From Nostoc sp. HK-01 (lineage in GTDB: Bacteria; Cyanobacteriota; Cyanobacteriia; Cyanobacteriales; Nostocaceae): a stretch of 64,000 nucleotides of DNA. This document shows positions 18,458-26,595 of the stretch, in pieces. The stretch covers positions 3,723,501 to 3,787,500 of the forward strand of contig AP018318.1 in assembly GCA_003990705.1 (NCBI GenBank), read 5' to 3'. The notes under the pieces were generated by a model. It searched no databases and had not been told where the DNA came from. It worked only from the letters and a program-made list of their open reading frames with translations. Numbering within the stretch: the stretch's first letter is position 1; each line of letters starts with the position of its first letter. Position numbers and translations under genes: made by a program.

Positions 18458-18621
18458 ATCTAAAAATTCAAGCCCAACATAAGCTGTTTGCTTGAGTCAA
18501 TAAAAAATACCTTTAGTTGGTGCGTTAGGTTATCTTAGTTTACGTCCTGCATTACGCACAAATCTTGCTCCAGATTTTGCCGGAGCAAATAGATAATTTT
18601 ATCTTAGCGATCGCTGCTGAT

Positions 18622-18660
18622 CAAAAAATAGATTATGGGAAAAAATAATACCCATAATCT
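18622..18660 (-). terminator. Rho-independent terminator of the Hlip gene
   Basis: AGATTATGGG at 18630-18639 and CCCATAATCT at 18651-18660 form a perfect 10-bp stem with an 11-base AT-rich loop. Read on the minus strand, the stem is followed by ATTTTTTGA, a normal T-tract. It lies 43 bp past the stop of the Hlip gene. Confidence 0.78.
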
Positions 18661-18702
18661 AGAGTTTTGCAGAGTTTACTACTTTTGAAATCAGCCTAAT
18701 TT

Positions 18703-18906
18703 TTAGGGGGAATTATAAGCAACTAGATGAAGTACATCACGCACTACGCTATAACCATTTAAATCCCACAGTAGATAAGCAAGAAAACCAATCATAGCTA
18801 AACGACCGTTCCAAAGTTCAGTCTGGGGAGTTATTCCAGCTTCCAAAGCATTACGATCTTTGCCATTGTATGCGGTTTCTGTTTTATCACTAGGATAACG
18901 TTCCAT
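18703..18906 (-). CDS. High-light-inducible (Hlip/SCP) chlorophyll-binding protein
   Basis: This is a 67-residue protein with a single transmembrane helix. The chlorophyll-binding motif ELWNGRLAMIGF begins at Glu30, with Asn33 and Arg35 in the positions that ligate chlorophyll and form the helix-helix salt bridge in CAB/ELIP/Hlip proteins. A soluble N-terminal tail of about 25 residues precedes it. Hlips form dimers in thylakoids, bind chlorophyll and carotenoid, and protect photosystem II assembly under strong light. The ATG is preceded by AGGAA at 8 bases. A 6-bp perfect inverted repeat lies 39-54 bases upstream, and a terminator follows, so it is a one-gene unit. Confidence 0.92.
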   Translation of the reverse strand: MERYPSDKTETAYNGKDRNALEAGITPQTELWNGRLAMIGFLAYLLWDLNGYSVVRDVLHLVAYNSP

Positions 18907-19210
18907 TGTTAAATTTCCTAAATAGAATCATTTCATTTCTTATAGTAGTTACCAAACTACATACTATTATCTGTCTGTAGTTTCAAATCACCAGTAAATC
19001 TTGAGAGAGAGTTTCCAAAGTCAATAAATATCACAAAAGATAAGTATTTTTTATCTACAGATACATAATTTATAGATGAGTAAAATTTCCAAATATCAAC
19101 ATTTTACTCATCAATGTTATGGCTAAATTGCCAGTGAAATACTGCTTCAGTTAGAGGAATTATAAATTTTGCTATTAATTCAGCAATGAGTCTAATTCAA
19201 GCAATAAATC
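18907..19210. other. Intergenic region with Hlip promoter
   Basis: This 304-bp AT-rich stretch lies between the Hlip start and the end of the TIGR03792-like gene. Apart from the 18945-18960 inverted repeat I see no ORF or other structure. It should contain the Hlip promoter. Confidence 0.4.
18945..18960. promoter_or_regulatory. Small inverted repeat upstream of the Hlip gene
   Basis: GTAGTT-ACCA-AACTAC is a perfect 6-bp inverted repeat 39-54 bases before the Hlip start. On the coding strand a TATAAG-like -10 element lies just downstream. It could be a 5'-leader hairpin or an operator. I do not see a clear HLR1 direct repeat (TTACA pairs) of the type used by RpaB. Confidence 0.35.
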
Positions 19211-19519
19211 TTACGTATGAGGAAATTTTCGTACTTGATATTCGGCTGACTCTATTAGCTGATAGGTATCTCCTAATGCTTGAGCAAATTTACTATCAAT
19301 AACTGCTAAGTCTGCTTCAGAAATAGCTTGCCACTGTTCTCTTGTTGCCCAACGAATAATGAAAGTAACTTCTGAAAGGTTGTGTGGGTTAATCCAGACT
19401 TCTTTACTAAGGAAGCCTGGATACTTTGCTAAGGCTGTTGTCCAAATTTCTGCATCTTGCTGGATAAAACTTTCTCGCCGATTTGGGTCAACCTGAAATT
19501 TTAGCAGTTCTATAACCAC
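19211..19519 (-). CDS. TIGR03792-like small alpha/beta protein (ABM-type fold)
   Basis: The protein has 102 residues. It opens MVIELLKFQVDPNRRESFIQ, then has W-T-T-A-L-A-K-Y-P-G-F-L-S-K-E-V-W and a V-T-F-I-I-R-W-A-T-R-E-Q-W strand. The pattern is that of the cyanobacterial TIGR03792 family, a small dimeric ferredoxin-like barrel related in shape to antibiotic-biosynthesis monooxygenases. No metal or cofactor residues are evident, and its function is not known. It is divergent from the phasin-like gene across 135 bp. Confidence 0.7.
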   Translation of the reverse strand: MVIELLKFQVDPNRRESFIQQDAEIWTTALAKYPGFLSKEVWINPHNLSEVTFIIRWATREQWQAISEADLAVIDSKFAQALGDTYQLIESAEYQVRKFPHT

Positions 19520-19654
19520 ACCTATTCATTCCTTCTGTTTGCTAATTTGCCAAAATAGAGATGTAGGCTAGAATTAACTCCGCTTCCAGCATAGCTTGAT
19601 TGCATACACTCAAGAGCAAGGAGGCTGGTTTGAAATAAATAACAGGAAGGACGT

Positions 19655-19978
19655 ATGGATAGCAACAATTGGTTGCAACAGCTAATGATGGTAGGAATTG
19701 GTACAACGTCTTTGGTAGCAGAAAAGTTGCGAGAAGTCAGTGATGAATTAGTCAAAGACGGCAAGCTAAATCCTGAGCAAGCTAAGGCGGTAATGGATGA
19801 TATTGTACAGCAGTTAAAGTCGGAGCAAGGAAACTGGGATGTTCAAATGCAAAGACAAATGCGGAATATGATGCAGGACTTAGGGGTGGCGCGTCAGTCT
19901 GAGGTAGATGAACTACGGGGAAGAATTGACCGTTTGGAACGTCAAGTACGTGATTTAGAAAATAAGCTTTGGCGTTAA
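19655..19978 (+). CDS. Phasin-family / coiled-coil protein
   Basis: The protein has 107 residues. The N-terminal half is helical with V-A-E-K-L-R-E-V-S-D-E-L-V-K-D-G-K-L-N-P-E-Q-A-K, a segment also seen in PhaF-like phasins. The C-terminal half is a heptad coiled coil (DELRGRIDRLERQVRDLENK). Phasins coat polyhydroxyalkanoate granules, but the cyanobacterial members of this type are often encoded far from PHA genes, as here, so the role is uncertain. A strong AGGAAGG lies just before the ATG. Confidence 0.7.
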   Translation: MDSNNWLQQLMMVGIGTTSLVAEKLREVSDELVKDGKLNPEQAKAVMDDIVQQLKSEQGNWDVQMQRQMRNMMQDLGVARQSEVDELRGRIDRLERQVRDLENKLWR

Positions 19979-20057
19979 ATCTGTCCTTTGTGATTTAAAC
20001 TAAATGTGTTCTGTTAGTATTGCTTTTTCCAAACGACCTCAGTAGGGAGGACTAATT

Positions 20058-20579
20058 TTGAAAGCAATTTTACTCAGCGTGGGTGTCATGCTGGTTTGTG
20101 TTGTGGTTTTAGTGTTAGGGCAATTAGGCAATAAACAAGATACTGCCATTGCTGCTAATTTGACTCAATCGCAATCATCGCCCACTACCATTACAAAAAA
20201 CGATACTCTAATAGCGAACAACACTATGTCTGATAAAAATGTTGTCACTACTTCCTCTGGGCTGAAATACGTTGAAATCAAAGAGGGAACAGGGGCAACT
20301 CCTCAGTCTGGCCAAACAGTTGTAGTTCACTACACTGGCACTTTAGAAGATGGTACTCAGTTTGATAGTTCCCGTGATCGCGGCCGTCCTTTTAGCTTTC
20401 AAATCGGAGTAGGACAAGTGATCAAAGGTTGGGACGAAGGACTTAGCACAATGAAAGTTGGGGGTCAACGTGAGTTGATTATCCCCGCAGAGTTAGGCTA
20501 TGGTTCCCGTGGTGCAGGTGGCGTAATTCCACCTAACGCTACCCTAATTTTTGATGTGGAATTGCTTGATGTTAAATAA
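20058..20579 (+). CDS. FKBP-type peptidyl-prolyl cis-trans isomerase, N-terminally anchored or exported
   Basis: The protein has 173 residues and starts with TTG 20058, supported by GGGAGG seven bases upstream. A hydrophobic segment (5-22) acts as signal or membrane anchor, followed by a Ser/Thr/Asn-rich linker to about 65. The FKBP domain contains [46 protein letters not shown] and [20 protein letters not shown], with the usual active-site aromatic residues. It should catalyse prolyl isomerisation of proteins in the periplasm or thylakoid lumen. It is convergent with dnaB, with a long shared hairpin between them. Confidence 0.92.
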   Translation: MKAILLSVGVMLVCVVVLVLGQLGNKQDTAIAANLTQSQSSPTTITKNDTLIANNTMSDKNVVTTSSGLKYVEIKEGTGATPQSGQTVVVHYTGTLEDGTQFDSSRDRGRPFSFQIGVGQVIKGWDEGLSTMKVGGQRELIIPAELGYGSRGAGGVIPPNATLIFDVELLDVK

Positions 20580-20589
20580 AGTCTGAAGT

Positions 20590-20638
20590 CTGAAGTATGA
20601 AGTCTGAAAATTTTATACTTTCAGACTTTATACTTCAG
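20590..20638. terminator. Hairpin between convergent FKBP and dnaB genes, built from heptamer repeats
   Basis: CTGAAGTATGAAGTCTGAAA at 20590-20609 pairs with CTTTCAGACTTTATACTTCAG at 20618-20638, with a single internal mismatch, around the AT-rich loop ATTTTATA. It is made of GTCTGAA/TATGAAG heptamers, the same family as the repeat at 6616-6645. It lies 10 bp past the FKBP stop and 3 bp past the dnaB stop and can end both transcripts. Confidence 0.65.
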
Positions 20639-20641
20639 AAT

Positions 20642-23600
20642 TTAGTAATTTGGTCTTGCTAGGTTTTTAAACTTGGTATATTGCGGGTCGAATAACAATT
20701 TCACTGTACCTGTTGGGCCGTTGCGGTGCTTTGCTACTATGACTTCAGCAATGCCGCGATCGGGCGTATCTGGTGAATAATATTCATCGCGGTATAGCAT
20801 AATCACCAAATCCGCATCTTGCTCGATAGAGTTGTGAACAATAATATTATTGGCTACAAAATTGTGTAAGCCAGTAACAGTCAAATCAAATACTTCTTCT
20901 TCTCCACTTAATTCAATTGAAACTATTTCGTCCCAATAAACATCGCTATTAGCCAGGAATAAAAGTTCATTTGATTGAACAAGTTTGGCTACTTTTAATG
21001 CTCTTTCTCGACTTAAATTCGCTTTGTAAAGCGTAGAGCCACAATAAGATGTTCTTAGGGAGGAATGTAATAGCCTTGTGGTTAAACCAACACTTGGCAT
21101 TGCGGGTACAACAAGTGTTTTCCAAACATCTTTGGGAATGACATCTCTGTTAGGGTTATGAATTGAGTTTTGCAAGTGTTGAGCAATTTGTTGTAATGAA
21201 CTTAGCTTATATTCTCCTACTGCTCTAACTTTTTGGATAAATAACTCAAGGTCAGGCTTACCAGTAATTGTTACATGATATTGGTTTCTACCTTTGCAAA
21301 TTTGAGGAATTATCTTGACCTTGGCATTAATACCAAGCCTTAACAAAAGCGTTTGTACATCAAAAGCTAGTCTCTCGCTACTGCTGGCATAATAAGCAAC
21401 AGGTCTTGGTTTTTTACCAGCAACTAATTTAATACAACCATCTGTACTCCAAAGGTGTCGTAAAAAGTAGGCTATTAACTCTTGTGGTTGTGAGAATAAT
21501 TCTTGAGGTACAAATTTTTCGTAAGACCTTAAACCAAACACTCCGAGGGAATCTAACCATTTAGCAATAGGATTCCTCACATTATGAGTAAGACGTTGTG
21601 CTGCGGATAAATAAACTTGATACCAGTCTCGTTCAGGCGAGATTTTAGGAACAATTGAATCTCCAAAAACTTCTCTGGCTAAGAAAGCAACATTCTCTGC
21701 TAAATCTATCTCTCTAGTTGTGTACTGTATAGCATGACGTGGGAGTGTACAGCCATCACCAATTAAATGTCCTAATAATGCAACCTCGGCATAGGTCATT
21801 GTTTGTTTACCAGAGATAGGAATCTGTCTTGGTAAACATAGATGTTGTTTAAGATTTAATTCATCAAGTCTTCTCCAGCCATTAATAGTTAAAAATTTAT
21901 GATTAGCTGTGGCACGAATTTTCCGTCCTAATCGAGTTTTTAGGGTAAATACAGGCTTGATTCCTGTAGAAAAAGCATGACTAACAATTGCCCTTTCTAA
22001 TTGCATTGTGGATTCATTCAATGCCCAAACAGCAAAACCAGATTTACCAACTAATTCTTTAATTGGTACTTGTAATCCACTATCTGCCAACGTAATTAAA
22101 CTATCACCTGTTAAACAACCTGATTCTCTCAAATCAGATAACATCGGACGCTTGTTGGTACGTGCTTCTACGCCGCGACTTAACTGGGATAAAGCAATTA
22201 CAGGCACAGATAATTCACGGGCTAAACCTTTGAGACTTCGCGTAATGCGAGATAATTCTTGTACGCGGTTATCACCTGCACCTTCCATTAATTGCAAGTA
22301 ATCTATGACAATCAAGCCTAAATCTGCACCTTGTTCGGCTTGCAGTCGCCTAGCTTGCGATCGCATTTCGTTGACGGTCATATTCGGCGTATCATCAATA
22401 TAAATTGGCATCTCGGAAAGCATACCAATCGCCCGACTTAACGGTTCCCACTGGGTTTGGCTGATGCGTCCACTCCGCAGATAACCAGATTCAATTCCCG
22501 CTTCACTCGCTAATAGTCGCTGTACTAGCTGTTCTTTAGACATTTCTAAGCTAAAAACCGCGACTGGTAATTTATAACCAGCAGCAATATTATGAGCTAG
22601 GTTCAAGCAAAAGGCTGTATTGTGAACACAGATATCATTAGCCACAAAATTGTGTGTTTTAGGAATTGTTAAGTCATAGACTTGCTTGTAACCTACTAGC
22701 TCAATTGCTACGATTTCATCCCAGTAGATATCACTAGTAGCTAACTGTTGTAGTTGTAAATTTTCTAAAGCAGTTGCTAAATTCCACAGCCGTTCTCTTT
22801 TTAAAGCACGTTTACCGACGTGCATATTTGTAGAGTTTTGAATGCCAGCACGTTTGGCTAAACTTGCCCAAGATTCGTTACCTTTAGCGATCGCGATCTG
22901 TTCCCAAATTTCAATGGGAATTAAGTCACAATTAGTTTGATATCGTTTTTGTGATATTGCTTCTGCAACTTTTGCTAAGGCTACTTCTTTACCAAAAATC
23001 CCAATTTCTGAGATAAATGTTTTGATACTTTGGGCATCAGTGATATCTAATTGCCAAGCTTGTCTGCGAGTGTCTTGATATTTCACCAAACGTTTTTTCA
23101 GTCTGGCAATAATGCCAAATCGCAATAATAAATGTTGTATTTGTCTTGCTAGTTTTTCGCTGACAGAACAGTAACCTAATTGTGATTGACCGCTTGTCAG
23201 TAAAGTTGCCCATCCATCTGTAGCAAACAGACGATTGAGAAACATAGCTATTTGCGATCGCTCTAACTGAAATACAATGGCTGGTACTGTTTTGGTATGA
23301 GCATCTTTACCCCATAACCCTAATTTTTCTAACCAAACTGTGAGGACATTGCCACTAGTCTTGCTGATGCTAGTAAATCCATGAGGTGCAAATTCTTCTG
23401 GTTCCGTTTCGAGAAGTATACACAATTGTTTAAAAGTATCAGAATTTGGTACACACTGCCCTTGCTGCCAGATACTGAACAAAGATGGACTAACATCTAG
23501 CTCACAACTCAATTGTCTAGCAGTTAAACTTTGAGCCTGAACTAAAGTTTTTAAGCGTTGAGCAAACAACTGTCTTTGACTAGCAATAAATTCTAAATCA

Positions 23601-24769
23601 CCTCGAACACAAAGTGATGGTGTGCGTTGTCCTTGGGAAGTCTCCCAGCGCACAGCCAAACTGCCAAAATCAGCCACAGCTTGGGAAAATTCTGCTTGGA
23701 GTAACGGATTACTATTTGTAAATCGTGGATTACTATTAGTTAAACCACCATCACCGATTAAATAGGCTAGTAATTTCACCTCACATTCACGCAAAGTTTT
23801 TGTCCCGAATACATGTATTTTGCGGGGTACAGCAATTCGTTCTCCAACTTGGATATTTGCTAATTTTTGCCAGCCTTGAATAGTTAGGAATGGATGGGTA
23901 ATTGTGGTTTCAATGGTTCTTCCCAAGCGAGTTGTCACTCGAAAAACAGGTTTGATGCCATCATCTACAAATGCTGATGGTTGGGTAAAGCTAAATTTCC
24001 AATTATCATTCAAAGTCAATAAGGAGGCTTGTCGTTGTTTGTACAATTCCTCGATAGTGGTAATTTGTCCATCTGCCAAGACGATTTCTGAATCACAGCT
24101 GAGACATTTCCCCATTGACGGTCTCCCAGCGACGATGATTAAATCAGAACGCTGAAAACCGCTAGTCATGGCATCTAAATCATAAAAGCCGCAAGGAATC
24201 CCAGGTAAAGCAATACCTTGGTGGCGCGTTTCAATATCTTGAAAAGTATTGACTAAAGTATCAGAAATATGTACTAAACCCGATTGCGGGCGTTCTTGGG
24301 TAACACCAAAAACTTTCTGTTCTGCTTTATCTAAAACTAGTGGTAATTCGGTTTCTGTTTCATAACCAAGATGGACAATTTCGTTGCCAGCTTTAATTAA
24401 CTGTCGCCGCAGGTATTTTTCCATAACTAATCCTGCTAAAGCGTCAATGTTAACCGCTGAAACTGTACGGTCTACAAGGGTAGCTAACTTATTTCTGCCG
24501 CCAATTTTAGCGAGTAAATCATTATCTGTTAACCAGCTGGTAATTGAAAGTAAATCTGTAGGTTTACCTTGAGCATGGAGGCGCAAGGCGGCTTGATAGA
24601 TTTCTCTGTGGGCGCTAATATAAAATGCTTCTGCCACTAAGCGATCGCTAACTCGACCAATCGCTTCTGGATCTAATAAAATTCCCCCCAAAATCGCTTC
24701 TTCTGCTTCAATATTTTGGGGTGGTAGGCGATTGCTACCATCGCCTTGAAAACTTAGTTCTTCCGCCAT
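20642..24769 (-). CDS. dnaB: Replicative DNA helicase DnaB carrying two inteins
   Basis: The precursor is 1375 residues from ATG 24769; the frame is open 23 codons further upstream. Numbers here count from that upstream 24838. The helicase has the N-terminal domain (PPQNIEAEEAILGGILLDPE), Walker A split as GRPSMGK|T by intein 1 (245-740), H4-type VFSLEMS, Walker B LIVIDYLQL, and a second split in DLRESG|SIEQDADL by intein 2 (908-1336). Removing both leaves about 450 residues, the normal DnaB length, with all helicase motifs intact. So splicing is needed for a working replication fork. It follows rplI (24945), with a 175-bp gap, in the usual rplI-dnaB order. Confidence 0.95.
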   Translation of the reverse strand: MAEELSFQGDGSNRLPPQNIEAEEAILGGILLDPEAIGRVSDRLVAEAFYISAHREIYQAALRLHAQGKPTDLLSITSWLTDNDLLAKIGGRNKLATLVDRTVSAVNIDALAGLVMEKYLRRQLIKAGNEIVHLGYETETELPLVLDKAEQKVFGVTQERPQSGLVHISDTLVNTFQDIETRHQGIALPGIPCGFYDLDAMTSGFQRSDLIIVAGRPSMGKCLSCDSEIVLADGQITTIEELYKQRQASLLTLNDNWKFSFTQPSAFVDDGIKPVFRVTTRLGRTIETTITHPFLTIQGWQKLANIQVGERIAVPRKIHVFGTKTLRECEVKLLAYLIGDGGLTNSNPRFTNSNPLLQAEFSQAVADFGSLAVRWETSQGQRTPSLCVRGDLEFIASQRQLFAQRLKTLVQAQSLTARQLSCELDVSPSLFSIWQQGQCVPNSDTFKQLCILLETEPEEFAPHGFTSISKTSGNVLTVWLEKLGLWGKDAHTKTVPAIVFQLERSQIAMFLNRLFATDGWATLLTSGQSQLGYCSVSEKLARQIQHLLLRFGIIARLKKRLVKYQDTRRQAWQLDITDAQSIKTFISEIGIFGKEVALAKVAEAISQKRYQTNCDLIPIEIWEQIAIAKGNESWASLAKRAGIQNSTNMHVGKRALKRERLWNLATALENLQLQQLATSDIYWDEIVAIELVGYKQVYDLTIPKTHNFVANDICVHNTAFCLNLAHNIAAGYKLPVAVFSLEMSKEQLVQRLLASEAGIESGYLRSGRISQTQWEPLSRAIGMLSEMPIYIDDTPNMTVNEMRSQARRLQAEQGADLGLIVIDYLQLMEGAGDNRVQELSRITRSLKGLARELSVPVIALSQLSRGVEARTNKRPMLSDLRESGCLTGDSLITLADSGLQVPIKELVGKSGFAVWALNESTMQLERAIVSHAFSTGIKPVFTLKTRLGRKIRATANHKFLTINGWRRLDELNLKQHLCLPRQIPISGKQTMTYAEVALLGHLIGDGCTLPRHAIQYTTREIDLAENVAFLAREVFGDSIVPKISPERDWYQVYLSAAQRLTHNVRNPIAKWLDSLGVFGLRSYEKFVPQELFSQPQELIAYFLRHLWSTDGCIKLVAGKKPRPVAYYASSSERLAFDVQTLLLRLGINAKVKIIPQICKGRNQYHVTITGKPDLELFIQKVRAVGEYKLSSLQQIAQHLQNSIHNPNRDVIPKDVWKTLVVPAMPSVGLTTRLLHSSLRTSYCGSTLYKANLSRERALKVAKLVQSNELLFLANSDVYWDEIVSIELSGEEEVFDLTVTGLHNFVANNIIVHNSIEQDADLVIMLYRDEYYSPDTPDRGIAEVIVAKHRNGPTGTVKLLFDPQYTKFKNLARPNY
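20831..22117 (-). other. Intein 2 in DnaB (RESG|SIEQD site) with LAGLIDADG-type motifs
   Basis: This 429-residue element starts CLTGDSLITLADSG after SDLRESG and ends NFVANNIIVHN before Ser (+1). ATANHKF is block B, and the block F/G end FDLTVTGLHNFVANN is intact. The endonuclease motifs are LLGHLIGDGC near 1021 and HLWSTDGC near 1128. The site is the same one used by the well-studied DnaB inteins of other cyanobacteria. The C-terminal portion (YWDEIVSIELSGEEEVFDLT) resembles the corresponding part of intein 1 (YWDEIVAIELVGYKQVYDLT), pointing to common descent. Confidence 0.92.
22619..24106 (-). other. Intein 1 in DnaB (Walker A site), with LAGLIDADG-type motifs and an HTH insert
   Basis: This 496-residue element starts with Cys (CLSCDSEIVLADGQ) right after GRPSMGK and ends NFVANDICVHN before Thr (+1). 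Block A Cys, block B THPF, block F and G (DLTIPKTHNF; VHN) are all present, so self-splicing should work. Two dodecapeptide motifs, LLAYLIGDGG near 357 and RLFATDGWA near 536, mark a LAGLIDADG homing endonuclease; the acidic residues are present. Between them (about 430-480) lies an XRE-like helix-turn-helix stretch (LTARQLSCELDVSPSLFSIW), which may bind DNA. The insertion point is the known DnaB P-loop site. Confidence 0.92.
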
Positions 24770-24865
24770 AATGCGATTTTGGATGAGTAATGAGGATGTC
24801 TCTATTACCCTTATAGTCCAAAATCTGCGAGAGAACACAGTTGCAACTCGGTGATTACTGACAAC

Positions 24866-24940
24866 TTGCTGAAGAAATTAGCAACCACAGATTTAACACT
24901 GATAAAACATCTGTGTGTATCTGTGGCAAAATCTCAGCAA
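24866..24940. promoter_or_regulatory. Nested inverted repeats in the rplI-dnaB spacer
   Basis: TTGCTGA (24866-24872) pairs with TCAGCAA (24934-24940), and inside it CCACAGAT (24885-24892) pairs with ATCTGTGG (24919-24926). Both arms are exact. The structure begins 5 bases after the rplI stop on the minus strand and lies before dnaB. It may partly terminate rplI transcripts or set the dnaB level. No long T-tract follows, so an attenuator or processing site is as likely as a terminator. Confidence 0.45.
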
Positions 24941-24944
24941 ATCG

Positions 24945-25403
24945 TTAGCTGGCAACAACTTCAACGTCAATTTGCGCTGTTACGTCTGAGAACAACTTAA
25001 TTTCCGCTTTGTAAGTACCCAGCTTACCAATATCGGGGATGGTAATACCACGACGGTCAACTTCTTGGCTGGTAGCTGCTTGAATTGCATCTGCTACATC
25101 TTGGCTGGTAACAGTACCGAAGATGGCTTCGTTTTCACCAACTTGCTTGGCAATTTTCAAGCTGCCAACTTTTTCTAAAGCAGCTTTTTGTTCTAGCGCT
25201 TGTTGTTTGAGTTCCAATTGCCGTTGACGCTCTTGTTCACGACGGCGTTCTACTTGCTTGAGAATACCAGGAGTAGCACGGGTTGCCAAACTCTTGGGAA
25301 TGAGGTAATTTCGAGCATAGCCAGGAGCTACTTCTACTAAATCGCCTAATTTTCCTAACTTGCTGACATCTTGAGTCAAAACTAACTGTACGCGTTTCGC
25401 CAT
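24945..25403 (-). CDS. rplI: Ribosomal protein bL9
   Basis: The protein has 152 residues from ATG 25403; a longer open frame to 25481 is not needed because bL9 begins [20 protein letters not shown] and AGGAAAAAC stands upstream. The N-domain has [21 protein letters not shown], the connecting helix is basic and glutamine-rich (about 45-75), and the C-domain ends with [20 protein letters not shown]9 binds 23S rRNA near the L1 stalk. Its placement before dnaB is common in bacteria. The length and start fit the family. Confidence 0.96.
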   Translation of the reverse strand: MAKRVQLVLTQDVSKLGKLGDLVEVAPGYARNYLIPKSLATRATPGILKQVERRREQERQRQLELKQQALEQKAALEKVGSLKIAKQVGENEAIFGTVTSQDVADAIQAATSQEVDRRGITIPDIGKLGTYKAEIKLFSDVTAQIDVEVVAS

Positions 25404-25552
25404 TGTTTTCTGTTTTTCCTGTAAAATCTCAATAACTTGGGTTGCAGCAGGATAGCCTACATGAGTGTAACTGTATCCCAAGCAGCTTTGTCTATACCCT
25501 AAAGCTTACAGATCCTAGCGAAAGGCGGGGGGCGATCGCAACTGTTTAGTAA

Positions 25553-25617
25553 GTCAAAAGTCAAAAGTCAAAAGGAGCCAGTGCGTTGGGCGGCTCTGCC
25601 GACTTGAAGCAACTGGC
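25553..25617. repeat. Tandem GTCAAAA heptamers plus a CCAGT...ACTGG palindromic element
   Basis: Three GTCAAAA units (25553-25573) are followed by a palindrome with GCCAGT (25577-25582) and ACTGGC (25612-25617) ends and an internal GGGCGGC/GCCGAC stem. This palindrome closely resembles a short repeated element widespread in Nostoc-like genomes. It lies between the last glycosyltransferase-like gene and rplI. Confidence 0.6.
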
Positions 25618-25667
25618 GTTCAAAAGAATAAAAATTGAGATTAGCAAGGGTTTTTGACTTTGTTCGT

Positions 25668-26594
25668 TTACGTAAAAATTTTGCGAACTTGTTTTTTGAC
25701 TGTTTTGATTGTTGTTTTCCATTGACTTTGTTTTGGGGGTGCGGGAATTTCCGCCGATGGTATTGCTGGATTTAAATTGCGGTAATGTTCCCAAATATCC
25801 CAATAAGGACAGCCTGGTTGAATGTGAATCCCAGCCCAGTGCAAGAATTGCAGAGGTTGATTAACTGTCGGGTCAATGAGAATTTGACCTTGTTGCTGAA
25901 ACTGGGGGCTACCCGCCCAATTTCCTGGGGCTTTCTCAGGGCGACGCACAATGTTAAAGCGACGCGGAATTCGCCTCAGCAGGAGATAATTGAGAATTGG
26001 TTGATCAGAAACTTTTTCGCTAAAGTCAAAATACTCTGGATGGGCGGCACATTCTGCAAAGGTGTCGTATAAATCTTGTTCGGAAAAAATATTTTTCTTG
26101 GAACCCCAAAAACCACTATTAAAAATATCTTTGGTTTCAGCTTGAGTAAATACTTGTGCTTCTACAACATGAGGACTAAAAACATTTTTTATCCCACCCA
26201 AATGTTGATAATCGCAACAAATAAAGTCGTATTCTGCTAAATAATTAAAGTTATTACTGAGTTTTTCAAAGACCACCACATCAGTATCGATGTACAAAAA
26301 TTCATCAAAGGGGCCAAACCAACAAGCTGGTTTACGGAGTTTATTGGGACTGGTAAAAAATTGTCCGCCAAAGATGTCAAATAACTTCTGGGAAAGATGA
26401 TTAATGAAATCTAAATCTTCATATACCTGCACGCCATAATGTTGATTGAGGATTGCAGCTATATTGTGATAGTTTTCATTATATGGAATCATGACAATCG
26501 GGATATCCGGGTCTGTTAAGCGGATACTATTCAACAGAGCGATCGCATGATCTGTGACTTTATCATTCGCAAAAATATAAATTCCCCGACTCAT
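25668..26594 (-). CDS. GT-A-fold glycosyltransferase-like protein (Npun_R2821/R2823-type)
   Basis: The protein has 308 residues. It opens MSRGIYIFANDKVTDHAIAL-LNSIR, a nucleotide-sugar-type first strand. The DxD-like motif is Y-I-D-T-D at 101-105, and the metal-site context F-N-S-G-F-W-G-S follows at about 155. This matches a family in Nostoc that NCBI names after Npun_R2821/Npun_R2823; the donor and acceptor sugars are unknown. The C-terminal tail (about 280-308) is basic and Pro-rich. It is the last gene of a tight series, 1 bp after its paralogue. The fold is quite certain; the exact chemistry is not. Confidence 0.72.
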   Translation of the reverse strand: MSRGIYIFANDKVTDHAIALLNSIRLTDPDIPIVMIPYNENYHNIAAILNQHYGVQVYEDLDFINHLSQKLFDIFGGQFFTSPNKLRKPACWFGPFDEFLYIDTDVVVFEKLSNNFNYLAEYDFICCDYQHLGGIKNVFSPHVVEAQVFTQAETKDIFNSGFWGSKKNIFSEQDLYDTFAECAAHPEYFDFSEKVSDQPILNYLLLRRIPRRFNIVRRPEKAPGNWAGSPQFQQQGQILIDPTVNQPLQFLHWAGIHIQPGCPYWDIWEHYRNLNPAIPSAEIPAPPKQSQWKTTIKTVKKQVRKIFT

Positions 26595-26595
26595 C

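Larger units (their letters stand above)
17933..18702. other. Gene-poor region with apparent gene remnants
   Basis: This 770-bp region lies between the giant kinase and the Hlip gene, both on the minus strand. It holds two short minus-strand reading frames described separately (18116-18296, frameshifted; 18347-18457, short hydrophobic) and the terminator hairpin of the Hlip gene. The rest is AT-rich with no recognised signal. The look is of eroded genes. Confidence 0.5.
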
